From: Thermodesulfovibrio sp.
GTDB taxonomy: Bacteria; Nitrospirota; Thermodesulfovibrionia; Thermodesulfovibrionales; JdFR-85
Length of the DNA stretch: 6,589 nucleotides
Direction: 5' to 3'
Assembly (NCBI GenBank): GCA_027016675.1
Contig: JALUSH010000118.1
Location: 14,139 to 20,727, forward strand
Position numbers and translations under genes: made by a program. Shown one piece after another: positions 1-6,313 of the stretch (positions are counted from its first letter, which is position 1; the number at the start of each line of letters is the position of its first letter). Below the pieces are notes generated by a model, which ran no database searches, was not told the DNA's origin, and saw only the letters and a list, made by a program, of their open reading frames with translations.

Positions 1-152
1 ATCTCACCTGCACCATTGGCAACAACAGTTACCATGCCTCCACCAGCCGTGGCCTCCACTGTCCTGGACTTGACCTCTTCCTGTACTCTTGCCATTTCCT
101 GCTGAAGTTTTTGAGCCTGCCTCATAATATCACTAAGCATTTTTTTAGACAT
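1..152 (-). CDS. ybaB: YbaB/EbfC-family nucleoid-associated protein, N-terminal part only
   Basis: This is the first 50 codons of a gene that continues past the left edge. The protein starts MSKKMLSDIMRQAQKLQQEM, followed by a charged helix (MARVQEEVKSR) and then TVEATAGGGMVTVVANGAGE. That is the usual start of YbaB/EbfC: a Met/Gln-rich coiled helix followed by the glycine-rich first beta strands. Known members are small dimeric DNA-binding proteins of about 100-110 residues, with a tweezer-like fold, that bind the nucleoid. The ATG at 152 is supported by an AGGAGG (165-160) seven bases upstream, which lies inside the end of dnaX. The gene overlaps the dnaX stop codon by 8 bases, so the two are probably translationally coupled. 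The common neighbour recR would be expected next, outside the window. Family identification is firm; the rest of the protein is not visible. Confidence 0.9.
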   Translation of the reverse strand, partial: MSKKMLSDIMRQAQKLQQEMARVQEEVKSRTVEATAGGGMVTVVANGAGE

Positions 153-1776
153 CTGTCTTCCTCCTCTCAATGATTCTTGCCCCAAAGGCCTCGATAACCT
201 TTAACTCCTCTGGGGTCAGTTCTGTTTCTTTATTGGGTTCCTTTTTTTTTATATTCCTTTTCCCTTTATTGGAAACAATCTCTATTGAACTGATCCTGCT
301 TTGATTAAATGGTTTCACCTCCATCAGAAGTGAGTACAACTTCTGTATATCTTTCTTCAGAGACTCTGCAAAGACCCTGTGACCTCCATTAAACTGGAGT
401 ATTAATTTTTCATTCTCCACTATGGGCTGGGCATGTATCAGTTTTGATGCAAGCAGAGGATTGGTTTCCTCGATACATGATACAGCCTCTGCCCACAGTT
501 GCTCAGCATCCGAGGGATCTACAGGTTCATCAATATCTGCCCGGGTCTCCTTCATCTCTGAGGAATTTTCCCTTTCCTCTTCTGGAGCAGGTATATTGTT
601 TTCACTGTTTGTTTTGTCTGAAGTTGAAAACTCCACTGGCAGTTCATTGACAGGAAGGTTCTTTAATCGTTCTATGATCTCTCCCACAGGCCGTAAATCT
701 TCAAGCAGGGTAGCCCTTATAAGTCCCATCTCAAGGGCAACTCTGGGGCTGAAGGAACTTCTGATATCAGCATCTGTTCTTATAAGTTCAGAAAGCAATA
801 GGGCAAGCTCCTCCTCTGTCACAGAAGGGGATATCTCCTTTATAAATGCAGCTTCATTTACTGAAAGATTCCCCTGGATACGACCTGTAACCTTTGCAAC
901 AAGAAGTTCCCTGAAAAGGGCAAGGAGATCCTGCATAAAGGTTCTGAAATCCGTCCCCCTGTTATAGAGAGACTGGACTATTTCAAAGACCTTTTTCCTG
1001 TCTGAACGAATAATGGCCTTTGAAAGCTCTACTACAAGATCAACATCACTCAGACCCAGGATATCCCTTATGTCCCGCTCTGTTATCCTGTCAGTAAAGG
1101 AGTGTATCTGGTCAAGCAGCGTTAAAGCATCCCTCATTCCACCATCAGAGGCCTTTATAATCATATCCAATGCCTCATCAGTAATCTCTATCCCCTCTGC
1201 CTGAACAATCCTTTTAAGCTGTATCCGCATACTATCCGGTGATATCCTTCTGAAAGGAAGGTGCTGGCATCGGGAAAGCACTGTCACTGGAACCTTGTGG
1301 GGTGTGGTAGTGGCAAGTATAAAGATTACATGAGCAGGAGGTTCCTCCAGTGTCTTGAGCAGGGCATTAAAGGCAGACTGACTGAGCATATGCACCTCAT
1401 CGATTATGTATATCTTGAACCGGCCTGCAGAGGGAGCATACTTAATACCCTCACGAAGTGTTCGTATATCATCCACACTGTTGTTTGATGCACCATCAAT
1501 CTCCATCACATCCACGGAGTGGCCCTCGGTTATGGACCTACAGGAAGGGCAAACCTCACAGGGCAGTACTGTGGGGCCATCAACGCAATTCAGTGATTTG
1601 GCCAGAATGCGCGCTGTGGAGGTCTTTCCAACACCACGGGGACCTGAAAAGAGATAGGCATGGGCAACCCTGTCCTGGTGGATGGCATTTTTCAGAATCC
1701 TGCCGATCGTCTCCTGTCCAACCAGTTCGTCAAGATTTCTGGGACGCCACTTTCTGGCGAGTACTAAATAACTCAT
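145..1776 (-). CDS. dnaX: DNA polymerase III subunit gamma/tau (clamp-loader ATPase)
   Basis: This is the clamp-loader motor that, with delta and delta', loads the beta clamp onto primed DNA; full-length tau also links the loader to the polymerase. In the 543 residues the AAA+ domain shows the start LARKWRPRNLDELVGQE, Walker A GPRGVGKT (45-52), a zinc-binding module with Cys64, Cys73, Cys76 and Cys79, the DEVH box (126-129), the SRC motif with its arginine finger (168-170) and sensor 2 GGMRDAL (212-218). A helical collar domain spans about 240-365. An acidic, low-complexity linker spans about 385-425. A tau-type C-terminal domain follows (from AEQLWAEAV, about 424-505). The protein is shorter than the 643-residue E. 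coli tau. The ATG at 1776 has no clear Shine-Dalgarno, but it is fixed by the conserved N-terminus. An A9 run at 250-242 may cause slippage (separate entry). The gene lies downstream of ffs and overlaps ybaB. Confidence 0.97.
   Translation of the reverse strand: MSYLVLARKWRPRNLDELVGQETIGRILKNAIHQDRVAHAYLFSGPRGVGKTSTARILAKSLNCVDGPTVLPCEVCPSCRSITEGHSVDVMEIDGASNNSVDDIRTLREGIKYAPSAGRFKIYIIDEVHMLSQSAFNALLKTLEEPPAHVIFILATTTPHKVPVTVLSRCQHLPFRRISPDSMRIQLKRIVQAEGIEITDEALDMIIKASDGGMRDALTLLDQIHSFTDRITERDIRDILGLSDVDLVVELSKAIIRSDRKKVFEIVQSLYNRGTDFRTFMQDLLALFRELLVAKVTGRIQGNLSVNEAAFIKEISPSVTEEELALLLSELIRTDADIRSSFSPRVALEMGLIRATLLEDLRPVGEIIERLKNLPVNELPVEFSTSDKTNSENNIPAPEEERENSSEMKETRADIDEPVDPSDAEQLWAEAVSCIEETNPLLASKLIHAQPIVENEKLILQFNGGHRVFAESLKKDIQKLYSLLMEVKPFNQSRISSIEIVSNKGKRNIKKKEPNKETELTPEELKVIEAFGARIIERRKTDV
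235..260 (-). other. A9 slippery run in dnaX, candidate programmed slippage site
   Basis: On the coding strand nine consecutive A residues (250-242) are followed by GG. They are read as ATA AAA AAA AAG (Ile509, Lys510-512). The phase fits an A AAA AAG slippery heptamer, the same heptamer used for -1 frameshifting in E. coli dnaX. An A9 run causes transcriptional slippage in Thermus dnaX. A purine-rich, Shine-Dalgarno-like stretch (AAGGGAAAAGGA) lies just upstream. A -1 shift would add Gly-Thr-Gln and stop (TAA at 232-230), giving about 515 residues; +1 also meets an early stop. The site is visible, but its use is inference. It lies very late in the gene, so only about 28-31 residues would be lost, unlike the large truncation that makes E. 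coli gamma. Confidence 0.35.
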
Positions 1777-1796
1777 AATTTAGTGTTGCGTTTTGT

Positions 1797-1825
1797 GTGA
1801 TAAGTATTTAGTTATAGACTTCCAA
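1797..1825 (-). promoter_or_regulatory. Possible internal promoter for dnaX
   Basis: On the minus strand TTGGAA (1825-1820) and TATCAC (1802-1797) are separated by 17 bases and lie about 20 bases before the dnaX ATG. Each hexamer matches the sigma-70 consensus only in part (about 4 of 6). The position suits separate expression of dnaX, but no terminator is visible between ffs and dnaX, so readthrough from the tRNA promoter could be enough. Treat this as a weak candidate. Confidence 0.22.
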
Positions 1826-1861
1826 CCGCAAATCTTCAATTTTCAATCTTCTTTGCCTGCT

Positions 1862-1980
1862 CCATGCAGCCAGGCAACAACTTACTGCGGCACCGGCTCG
1901 GAGTGCTTACCGTTGCTTCCTTCCGGACCTGGCGGGGTTCACACCCTCACCGTGCGCAGGGCTGCTGCCCGGCTGCATGG
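1862..1980 (-). ncRNA. ffs: Signal recognition particle RNA, small bacterial (4.5S) type
   Basis: This is the RNA of the bacterial signal recognition particle, which binds Ffh and targets membrane and secreted proteins co-translationally. The minus strand carries the near-invariant SRP domain IV sequence CAGGTCCGGAAGGAAGCA, with its GGAA tetraloop and the asymmetric internal loop that Ffh binds (core at about 1929-1914). The ends close into a long stem: CCATGCAGCCGGGC (1980-1967) pairs with GCCTGGCTGCATGG (1875-1862), with one G-U pair. At about 119 bases it fits the single-hairpin form without an Alu domain. The pairing resumes outside this stem after a 2x2 internal loop: TTGCCT (1989-1984) pairs with AGGCAA (1858-1853). 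The mature ends could therefore be wider, or this may be a precursor processing stem. The RNA lies between tRNA-Ser and dnaX and is probably co-transcribed with the tRNA. Confidence 0.95.
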
Positions 1981-2007
1981 AAAAGGCAACTACATTCCTA
2001 TGAACAC

Positions 2008-2103
<96 letters not shown>

Positions 2104-2170
2104 GTTCAAAAACAATAAGAAACAGACACCACAGACAACCAATAACCTCTTTACCAGTTACCAGATTCTA

Positions 2171-2179
2171 ATTATACCA
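2171..2179 (-). promoter_or_regulatory. Extended -10 promoter for the tRNA-Ser / ffs / dnaX unit
   Basis: The minus strand reads TGGTATAAT: a perfect sigma-70 -10 hexamer (2176-2171) preceded by the TGn extension. No convincing -35 hexamer lies 16-18 bases upstream, which is common for extended -10 promoters. Transcription would start near 2164, leaving a leader of about 60 bases before the tRNA 5' end at 2103. The same TGn-TATAAT arrangement appears upstream of the amidohydrolase gene in this window. Confidence 0.6.
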
Positions 2180-2299
2180 TATTGTTTTATTCTCTTACAC
2201 TACAATGATCGTTTAGTTTTATCCCCTCCCCCGTAAATAGCGATAGGAAACAGAACATTATAAAATAACAGGCAATGGGTATAGCCTTTGAACGGATTT

Positions 2300-2350
2300 T
2301 GAAAATCAATTAAAGGTTCACCAGGAGGGTGAACCTTTAATTGATTTTCA
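2300..2350. repeat. 23-bp perfect hairpin inside the nested element, possible operon terminator
   Basis: Arms 2300-2322 and 2328-2350 are exactly complementary around a 5-base loop (AGGAG on the plus strand, CTCCT on the minus strand). This is the strongest single hairpin in the window. It could stop or slow RNA polymerase coming from the GGT-like gene, or protect the 3' end of that transcript. It lacks a clean uridine run on either side (the minus strand continues AAAATCCG), so a classical intrinsic terminator is not supported. Confidence 0.6.
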
Positions 2351-2357
2351 CCTCGCT

Positions 2358-2377
2358 GACGGACAGGGATGTCCGTC
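2358..2377 (+). promoter_or_regulatory. Hairpin with a CsrA-consensus-like loop (plus-strand reading)
   Basis: The plus strand reads GACGGACAGGGATGTCCGTC, an 8-bp stem closing the loop GGGA. The central ACAGGGATGT is an exact match to the ACARGGAUGU core of the in vitro selected CsrA/RsmA site, and its GGA is presented in the hairpin loop as that protein prefers. The neighbouring hairpin loop (AGGAG, 2323-2327) and a short hairpin at 2451-2464 (TGAC, loop AAAGGA, GTCA) also expose GGA. No plus-strand promoter of good quality is visible; a TATAAA at 2259-2264 lacks a -35. A match of this length could be a coincidence of the palindrome. Confidence 0.2.
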
Positions 2378-2482
2378 GAGAAGGGGGACCCAGAAAGTCA
2401 TAATGACTTTCTGGGGTGCATTGGAATGTGAAAAGGCTATACCCATTGCCTGACAAAGGAGTCAAACGCAATTTAGGGTCGT

Positions 2483-3898
2483 TCAATCTATTCTTTTGTA
2501 ACACCCACCTCTGCGTGGATCGCCACAACCTGAGAAATCAGCCATCACAGTATGCACCCCACCGAAATAAAGATCCTTCTCAGACCAGATATTCACTCTG
2601 TAGTGCTCCTTTAGATAACCGATTATCTCTTCATTGAATCCTGCTTCTATCTGCAAAACCCCCTTGTCATCAAGATGTATCCGTGGCGATTCCACAGCCT
2701 CCCTGACCATCATGTCCTCATCTATCAGATTTGAAATGACCTGGAACATTGCTGTGCGAATCCTCTTACTGCCACCACTACCAAGTATGGCGTAGGTTTT
2801 ATTGTTCCTCCAGATAAATGCAGGAGACATCATGGAACCAACCCTTATGCCAGGTGGGGAGTTGAAAAAACCCTGTGGATGAAGATCATCCTCACCCATC
2901 ATGTTGTTAAGCATAATACCTGTGTCAGGAAAGAAGCACCCTGAACCTGTGCCATTGGATGTGGTCATTGATGCTGCATTACCTTCAGAATCAATTATAC
3001 TTATGTGGGTTGTACCAGCAGTGGAAGATTTTAGATTAAACATCTCCTCCATTGCCTTTACCCTTAATAGCATCCTCTCTGGTCTGGAAAGGGTATGATA
3101 ATCATGCCTGTCCATATATCTGAGGGCTGCGCATATAAGCATACCACCTGTGGAGGGAGGTGGATTTGTGATTATCTCACTGTCTCTGTATGCACACCTG
3201 AGAGGTCTTCTTTTTATAGTCTTATAGTTCTGCATATCCTCATAACTAAGAAGTGCCCTGTGCTGCCGCATCATGTCATGGAGTCTCCTGGCTCCACTAT
3301 CATAGAATATCTCAAGCCAACTCTCTGGTGAACAGAGTGAAAAAAATTCCTTCAATAGGGGATTGAAAAGCCTTCCTCTGCTGCCCAGGCTGAATATCTC
3401 CCTTCCATAATCACTGAAGGTAAGTATGGGCTTCAAGATCTCAAGCTGATAAATCTGCTGCTCTGTAACAGCCACGCCATCAGTGAGGTATCTCAGGGCA
3501 GGTTTTATAATATCATCCATATCCATCCTACAGAGGTCATAGTAACAATCTATCAGGCCCCTCAGCATCCCTGGCACAGCAACAGAGCCCATACCAATAT
3601 GGAACCTCTGCACAGTGCATTTAAATTTCAGATCAACAGGAATGAGTTCTGGTCTTTTTATATCATCAATACCCAGCCCTGGTGTGTTCACAAAGAAATC
3701 ATAGAGAACCATCTCATCATCTCCGGCCCTGTGTACAAGACAGAAACCACCTCCACCAAGGCTTGTAAGCGTAGGCTCTGTTACTGAAGATGCAAAACCT
3801 GCTGCAACCATGGCATCAAAGGCGTTTCCACCTTTTTTCAGTATCTCTATTGCTGCCTCTGTGGTAAGGGGATGTCCTGATGAAACTGCACCTTTCAT
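2483..3898 (-). CDS. Gamma-glutamyltransferase-like N-terminal nucleophile hydrolase
   Basis: GGT-family enzymes cleave themselves before a threonine, which then attacks gamma-glutamyl bonds to transfer or hydrolyse the group. In the 471 residues the family start appears as SSGHPLTTEAAIEILKKGGNAFDA (from about 6), then VTEPTLTSLGGGGF (39-52). The processing and catalytic site is TTHISIIDSEGN with Thr296. GSGGSKRI follows at 373-380, and the C-terminal GGVHTVMADFSGCGDPRRGG from 446. There is no signal peptide, and the protein is shorter than the roughly 530-580 residues of secreted GGTs, so it is probably cytoplasmic. Phe69 stands where E. coli has Arg114, and NNMMGED (331-337) replaces NNQMDDF. 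These features fit the divergent branch with NGxGSG and NNMxGExDL motifs, whose substrates are poorly known. The ATG overlaps the ligase stop codon (ATGA) and has GGAGGAG (3913-3907) eight bases upstream. It is the last gene of the operon. Confidence 0.88.
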   Translation of the reverse strand: MKGAVSSGHPLTTEAAIEILKKGGNAFDAMVAAGFASSVTEPTLTSLGGGGFCLVHRAGDDEMVLYDFFVNTPGLGIDDIKRPELIPVDLKFKCTVQRFHIGMGSVAVPGMLRGLIDCYYDLCRMDMDDIIKPALRYLTDGVAVTEQQIYQLEILKPILTFSDYGREIFSLGSRGRLFNPLLKEFFSLCSPESWLEIFYDSGARRLHDMMRQHRALLSYEDMQNYKTIKRRPLRCAYRDSEIITNPPPSTGGMLICAALRYMDRHDYHTLSRPERMLLRVKAMEEMFNLKSSTAGTTHISIIDSEGNAASMTTSNGTGSGCFFPDTGIMLNNMMGEDDLHPQGFFNSPPGIRVGSMMSPAFIWRNNKTYAILGSGGSKRIRTAMFQVISNLIDEDMMVREAVESPRIHLDDKGVLQIEAGFNEEIIGYLKEHYRVNIWSEKDLYFGGVHTVMADFSGCGDPRRGGCYKRID

Positions 3899-4992
3899 TG
3901 ATAGAACTCCTCCACAAGCCTTTTGATTACCACCTTGAAGTCATTGGTCTGGGAATAGTATATTCGTTGCATGTGTGCACCTGTACCACGGGAAAGTATA
4001 TCATGAATACCCTTCAGATAATCCTTTGAACCAAGCCGTGCTGCTTCATCACTGAGCATAACAAGCAGGTTCAGCACCGCCTCCTTTATACCAAGATACG
4101 TACCAGTGGCAGGATTGGCAAACAGGCCCTCAAGCCCGTATCTGGCAGCCTGCCATTTATTCAATCTGAGTATCTGGATATTTGTATCAGGCTGGGCAGG
4201 GAGTCTCCCGATATACACCACAAGTGCCTGAATCAGGGCAGTAAGGGACAGTATATCCTTTAATCTGCAGGGGATGTCACAGATGCGTATCTCCACGGTT
4301 CCGAATTCTGGGTGGGGTCTCACATCCCACCACAGGTCCTTCACAGAATCAATATACCCTGCCCGGAGCAGGACATTAACAAGATTTTTAAACCCCTGCC
4401 ATCCTTCTATATAATCAGGCAGGCCTGCCTTTGGTAGTGCCTCAAAGAGCTTTGTCCTGTATGAGTAAAGCCCTGTGGCCTCTCCCTCATAAAAGGGCGA
4501 TGATGTCGACAGGGCAAGCAGAAGGGGCAGGTATATCCTGATGGCATTCGTGATGTTCACTGCCTTCTCAGGGTCTTCAACACCCACATGTACATGCAGC
4601 CCCTGTGTTATAAAACGTCTGCCCACTATCTGCAGTTCTTCCATGATCTTCATATAACGAGGATTGTCACTAACCTGCTGGTTCATGCCCCTGGCAAAGG
4701 GATGAAGGCTTGCAGAATAAAAGGTGGCATTCATGGGGGCTAATATCTCCTCAAGATACCCAAGAGAGTTCCTCAAATCAATCTCCACATCAGTTACAGT
4801 CTCGCATACATCTGTATTCAGCTCAATCATGGACTTGAGAAACTCTTCCTTTATCCTTTTCCTGTAGGTTTTTTCCGTCTCTTCAAGTATCTGTGGTGCT
4901 ATGTTTAACAGTTCACATGTCTGCCTGTCTATTATCTGGAGCTCTAATTCCACACCAATGGTAGGCCCTTTACTTGGTGTGAACTGAAGCAC
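3895..4992 (-). CDS. ybdK: YbdK-type carboxylate-amine ligase (glutamate-cysteine ligase 2 family)
   Basis: Members of this ATP-grasp-like GCS2 family join the carboxylate of glutamate or a similar acid to an amine; E. coli YbdK has weak glutamate-cysteine ligase activity and its true substrate is unsettled. The 365 residues match that family along their length: GVELEL (13-18), SMIELNTDVCE (54-64), GLHVHVGV (131-138), SPFYEG...GLYSYRT (165-180), IDSVKDLWWDVRPHPEFG (214-231) followed by EIRICDIPC, and ARYGLEG (283-289). The glutamate-rich strand motifs and the HVHVG histidines are the expected metal-ATP and substrate residues. Length is close to the E. coli protein. The start is GTG at 4992, with GAGG about seven bases upstream. 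It overlaps the end of the amidohydrolase gene by 23 bases and shares ATGA with the GGT-like gene, so the three are almost certainly co-expressed. The product is unknown; gamma-glutamylcysteine is one possibility. Confidence 0.9.
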   Translation of the reverse strand: MLQFTPSKGPTIGVELELQIIDRQTCELLNIAPQILEETEKTYRKRIKEEFLKSMIELNTDVCETVTDVEIDLRNSLGYLEEILAPMNATFYSASLHPFARGMNQQVSDNPRYMKIMEELQIVGRRFITQGLHVHVGVEDPEKAVNITNAIRIYLPLLLALSTSSPFYEGEATGLYSYRTKLFEALPKAGLPDYIEGWQGFKNLVNVLLRAGYIDSVKDLWWDVRPHPEFGTVEIRICDIPCRLKDILSLTALIQALVVYIGRLPAQPDTNIQILRLNKWQAARYGLEGLFANPATGTYLGIKEAVLNLLVMLSDEAARLGSKDYLKGIHDILSRGTGAHMQRIYYSQTNDFKVVIKRLVEEFYQ

Positions 4993-6163
4993 TACCTTCC
5001 CTCAGATATACAGCGGCTTTTTTTACTAACTCAGCGAAAAAAAGAGCACCGGTCTTTAGCACCCTTTCATCAAAGTCAAACTGGCAACTATGGGCAGGCA
5101 TGAACTGGTACATCTCATTGTGTGCACCCAGACGGACAAAACACCCTGGCACCTCAAGGAGATAGTAAGAGAAATCCTCACCTCCCATGCTTGGCTGTTC
5201 TACCCTGAGAACATTGTCCTCTCCTGCAACAGCCTTTGCAGCCTGTCTTGCAATCCTGTATGCCACAGGATGATTGATTACAGGTGGATATCCCTCGCGA
5301 ACAGACAGATATATCTCAGCACCGTACAGCGAGGCAAGGGATGAAGCAGTCTGGTTTATTTTGTTGATAACCGTTTCTCTTGTTTTTTTATCAGTGGTTC
5401 TTATGGTGCCTCTCAGAACAGCCTCATCAGCTATGGCATTATAGGCACGTCCTGCGTGGAAACTACCAATGCTGATTACAGTGGGATTCAAGGGGTCAAT
5501 ACTACGAGAAACAATGGTCTGCAGAGAGGTAACAAAGACACTCCCCACCACTACGGCATCCACTGTTTCGTGTGGCCTTGCTGCATGTCCCCCCCTGCCC
5601 ACTATCCTTATCTCCAGGCTATCTGTATAGGATGTATCCATGTAATGCCTGATAGCAATTGTGTTCAGGGGGAAGTGCATATCTATATGACCGCCAAATA
5701 TCATATCCACATCATCAGTAGCACCTGCCTCTATCATAGCCCTTGCACCTCCGCCTCCTTCTTCAGCAGGCTGGAAGATCAATACCACAGTAGCATCATA
5801 CCCGGTGGTCTTCAACAGCCTTGCAGCACCCAGGAGCATGGCCATGTGGCCATCATGTCCACAGGCATGCATATAGCCCGGGTTACGTGAACTGTAGGGC
5901 AAACCTGTTTTTTCCTCAAGCGGCAGGGCATCCATATCAGCCCTTAATGCTATGGTGGGAGAATCTTTATAAGGCGAGTCAAGACGTGCAATAATGCCTG
6001 TTTTTGCTATGCCTGTTTTATGCCAGAGGGAGAGTTTCTTCAGCTCTTCAGATATGATCTCAGCGGTTTTAAATTCCTGGAAGGCAGGCTCAGGGTACTG
6101 ATGTAGCTTCCTCCTCATTCTCTTTACATACTCGAATATGTCTTCTTCTATCGCACTCTTCAC
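4970..6163 (-). CDS. M20 family metal-dependent amidohydrolase (N-acyl amino acid / hippurate hydrolase type)
   Basis: This 397-residue enzyme should cleave an amide bond of an N-acyl or gamma-linked amino acid with a two-metal centre. Motifs in order are RADMDALP (74-81), HACGHDGH (99-106), QPAEEG (131-136), GGH (157-159), RGGHAARPH (190-198) in the dimerisation domain, MGGEDFSYY (326-334) and PAHS (356-359). Likely metal ligands are Cys101, His103, Glu135, His159 and His358; Glu134 is the probable general base. Relatives act on IAA-amino acids, hippurate, N-acetyl-diaminopimelate or N-acetylcysteine, and the motifs do not separate these. No signal peptide is seen. The start is GTG at 6163; no ATG lies nearby in frame and the Shine-Dalgarno (AGAGACGG) is weak. 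It is the first gene of the operon, 33 bases from the predicted transcription start, and overlaps the ligase gene by 23 bases. Confidence 0.93.
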   Translation of the reverse strand: MKSAIEEDIFEYVKRMRRKLHQYPEPAFQEFKTAEIISEELKKLSLWHKTGIAKTGIIARLDSPYKDSPTIALRADMDALPLEEKTGLPYSSRNPGYMHACGHDGHMAMLLGAARLLKTTGYDATVVLIFQPAEEGGGGARAMIEAGATDDVDMIFGGHIDMHFPLNTIAIRHYMDTSYTDSLEIRIVGRGGHAARPHETVDAVVVGSVFVTSLQTIVSRSIDPLNPTVISIGSFHAGRAYNAIADEAVLRGTIRTTDKKTRETVINKINQTASSLASLYGAEIYLSVREGYPPVINHPVAYRIARQAAKAVAGEDNVLRVEQPSMGGEDFSYYLLEVPGCFVRLGAHNEMYQFMPAHSCQFDFDERVLKTGALFFAELVKKAAVYLREGSASVHTK

Positions 6164-6202
6164 TGCCGTCTCTAAGTTAAATTTTATCGGTCTTTGAATA
6201 TT

Positions 6203-6211
6203 ATTATAACA
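6203..6211 (-). promoter_or_regulatory. Extended -10 promoter of the amidohydrolase / ligase / GGT-like operon
   Basis: The minus strand reads TGTTATAAT, a perfect -10 hexamer (6208-6203) with the TGn extension. No good -35 is found at the usual distance; TTGCAC lies too close (11 bases) to pair with this hexamer. The predicted start point is near 6196, about 33 bases before the GTG. The promoter sits between the csp terminator and the operon, so the operon is probably transcribed independently of csp. Confidence 0.6.
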
Positions 6212-6254
6212 TCACCACTGTGCAAAATAATTGTTACATTAGTCAAAAGGGCAT

Positions 6255-6282
6255 AAAAAAGCCCTTGCCAGGCAAGGGCTTT
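6255..6282 (-). terminator. Rho-independent terminator of the cold shock gene
   Basis: The arms AAAGCCCTTGCC (6282-6271) and GGCAAGGGCTTT (6269-6258) form a 12-bp, G+C-rich stem (the innermost pairs open to make the loop). The minus strand continues into six T residues (6260-6255). It lies 31 bases after the csp stop codon. The plus-strand side has no equally good T run, so it acts for csp. Confidence 0.92.
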
Positions 6283-6313
6283 CAATTTAACTGCGTCAAT
6301 TGTTAATTTTCAA

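Larger units (their letters stand above)
2269..2452. repeat. 184-bp nested inverted-repeat element (MITE-like or structured RNA)
   Basis: The intergenic stretch 2104-2482 holds this element and the tRNA promoter, with no credible gene. Its ends are perfect inverted repeats of 21 bases, 2269-2289 (starting CAGGCAATGGGTATAGCC) and 2432-2452. Three more hairpins lie in series inside: a 23-bp perfect stem with a 5-base loop (2300-2350), an 8-bp stem with loop GGGA (2358-2377), and a 13-base perfect inverted repeat around one base (2389-2415). If transcribed, it would fold as a closed multibranch structure. Terminal repeats plus small size suggest a non-autonomous transposable element, but I see no convincing target-site duplication (left flank ...AAATAA, right flank ACAAAG...) and no transposase. 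It lies 30 bases after the GGT-like stop codon and could also end that operon: on the minus strand its last arm is followed by TTATTTTAT. Structure is certain; identity is not. Confidence 0.85.

Noticed and set aside
422..967. 181-codon open frame on the plus strand
   Set aside because: It lies wholly antisense to dnaX, has a serine-rich composition typical of a shadow frame, and has no family motif or ribosome site.
2269..2452. CRISPR array
   Set aside because: The repeats are inverted and nested, not regularly spaced direct repeats, and there are no spacers.
2337..2637. Short open frames on both strands across the nested-repeat element
   Set aside because: Their sequence is made of hairpin arms and the end of the GGT-like gene, with no ribosome sites or recognisable protein.
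5456..5890. 144-codon open frame on the plus strand
   Set aside because: It is antisense to the amidohydrolase, is Cys- and His-rich with no motif, and is best explained as a shadow.
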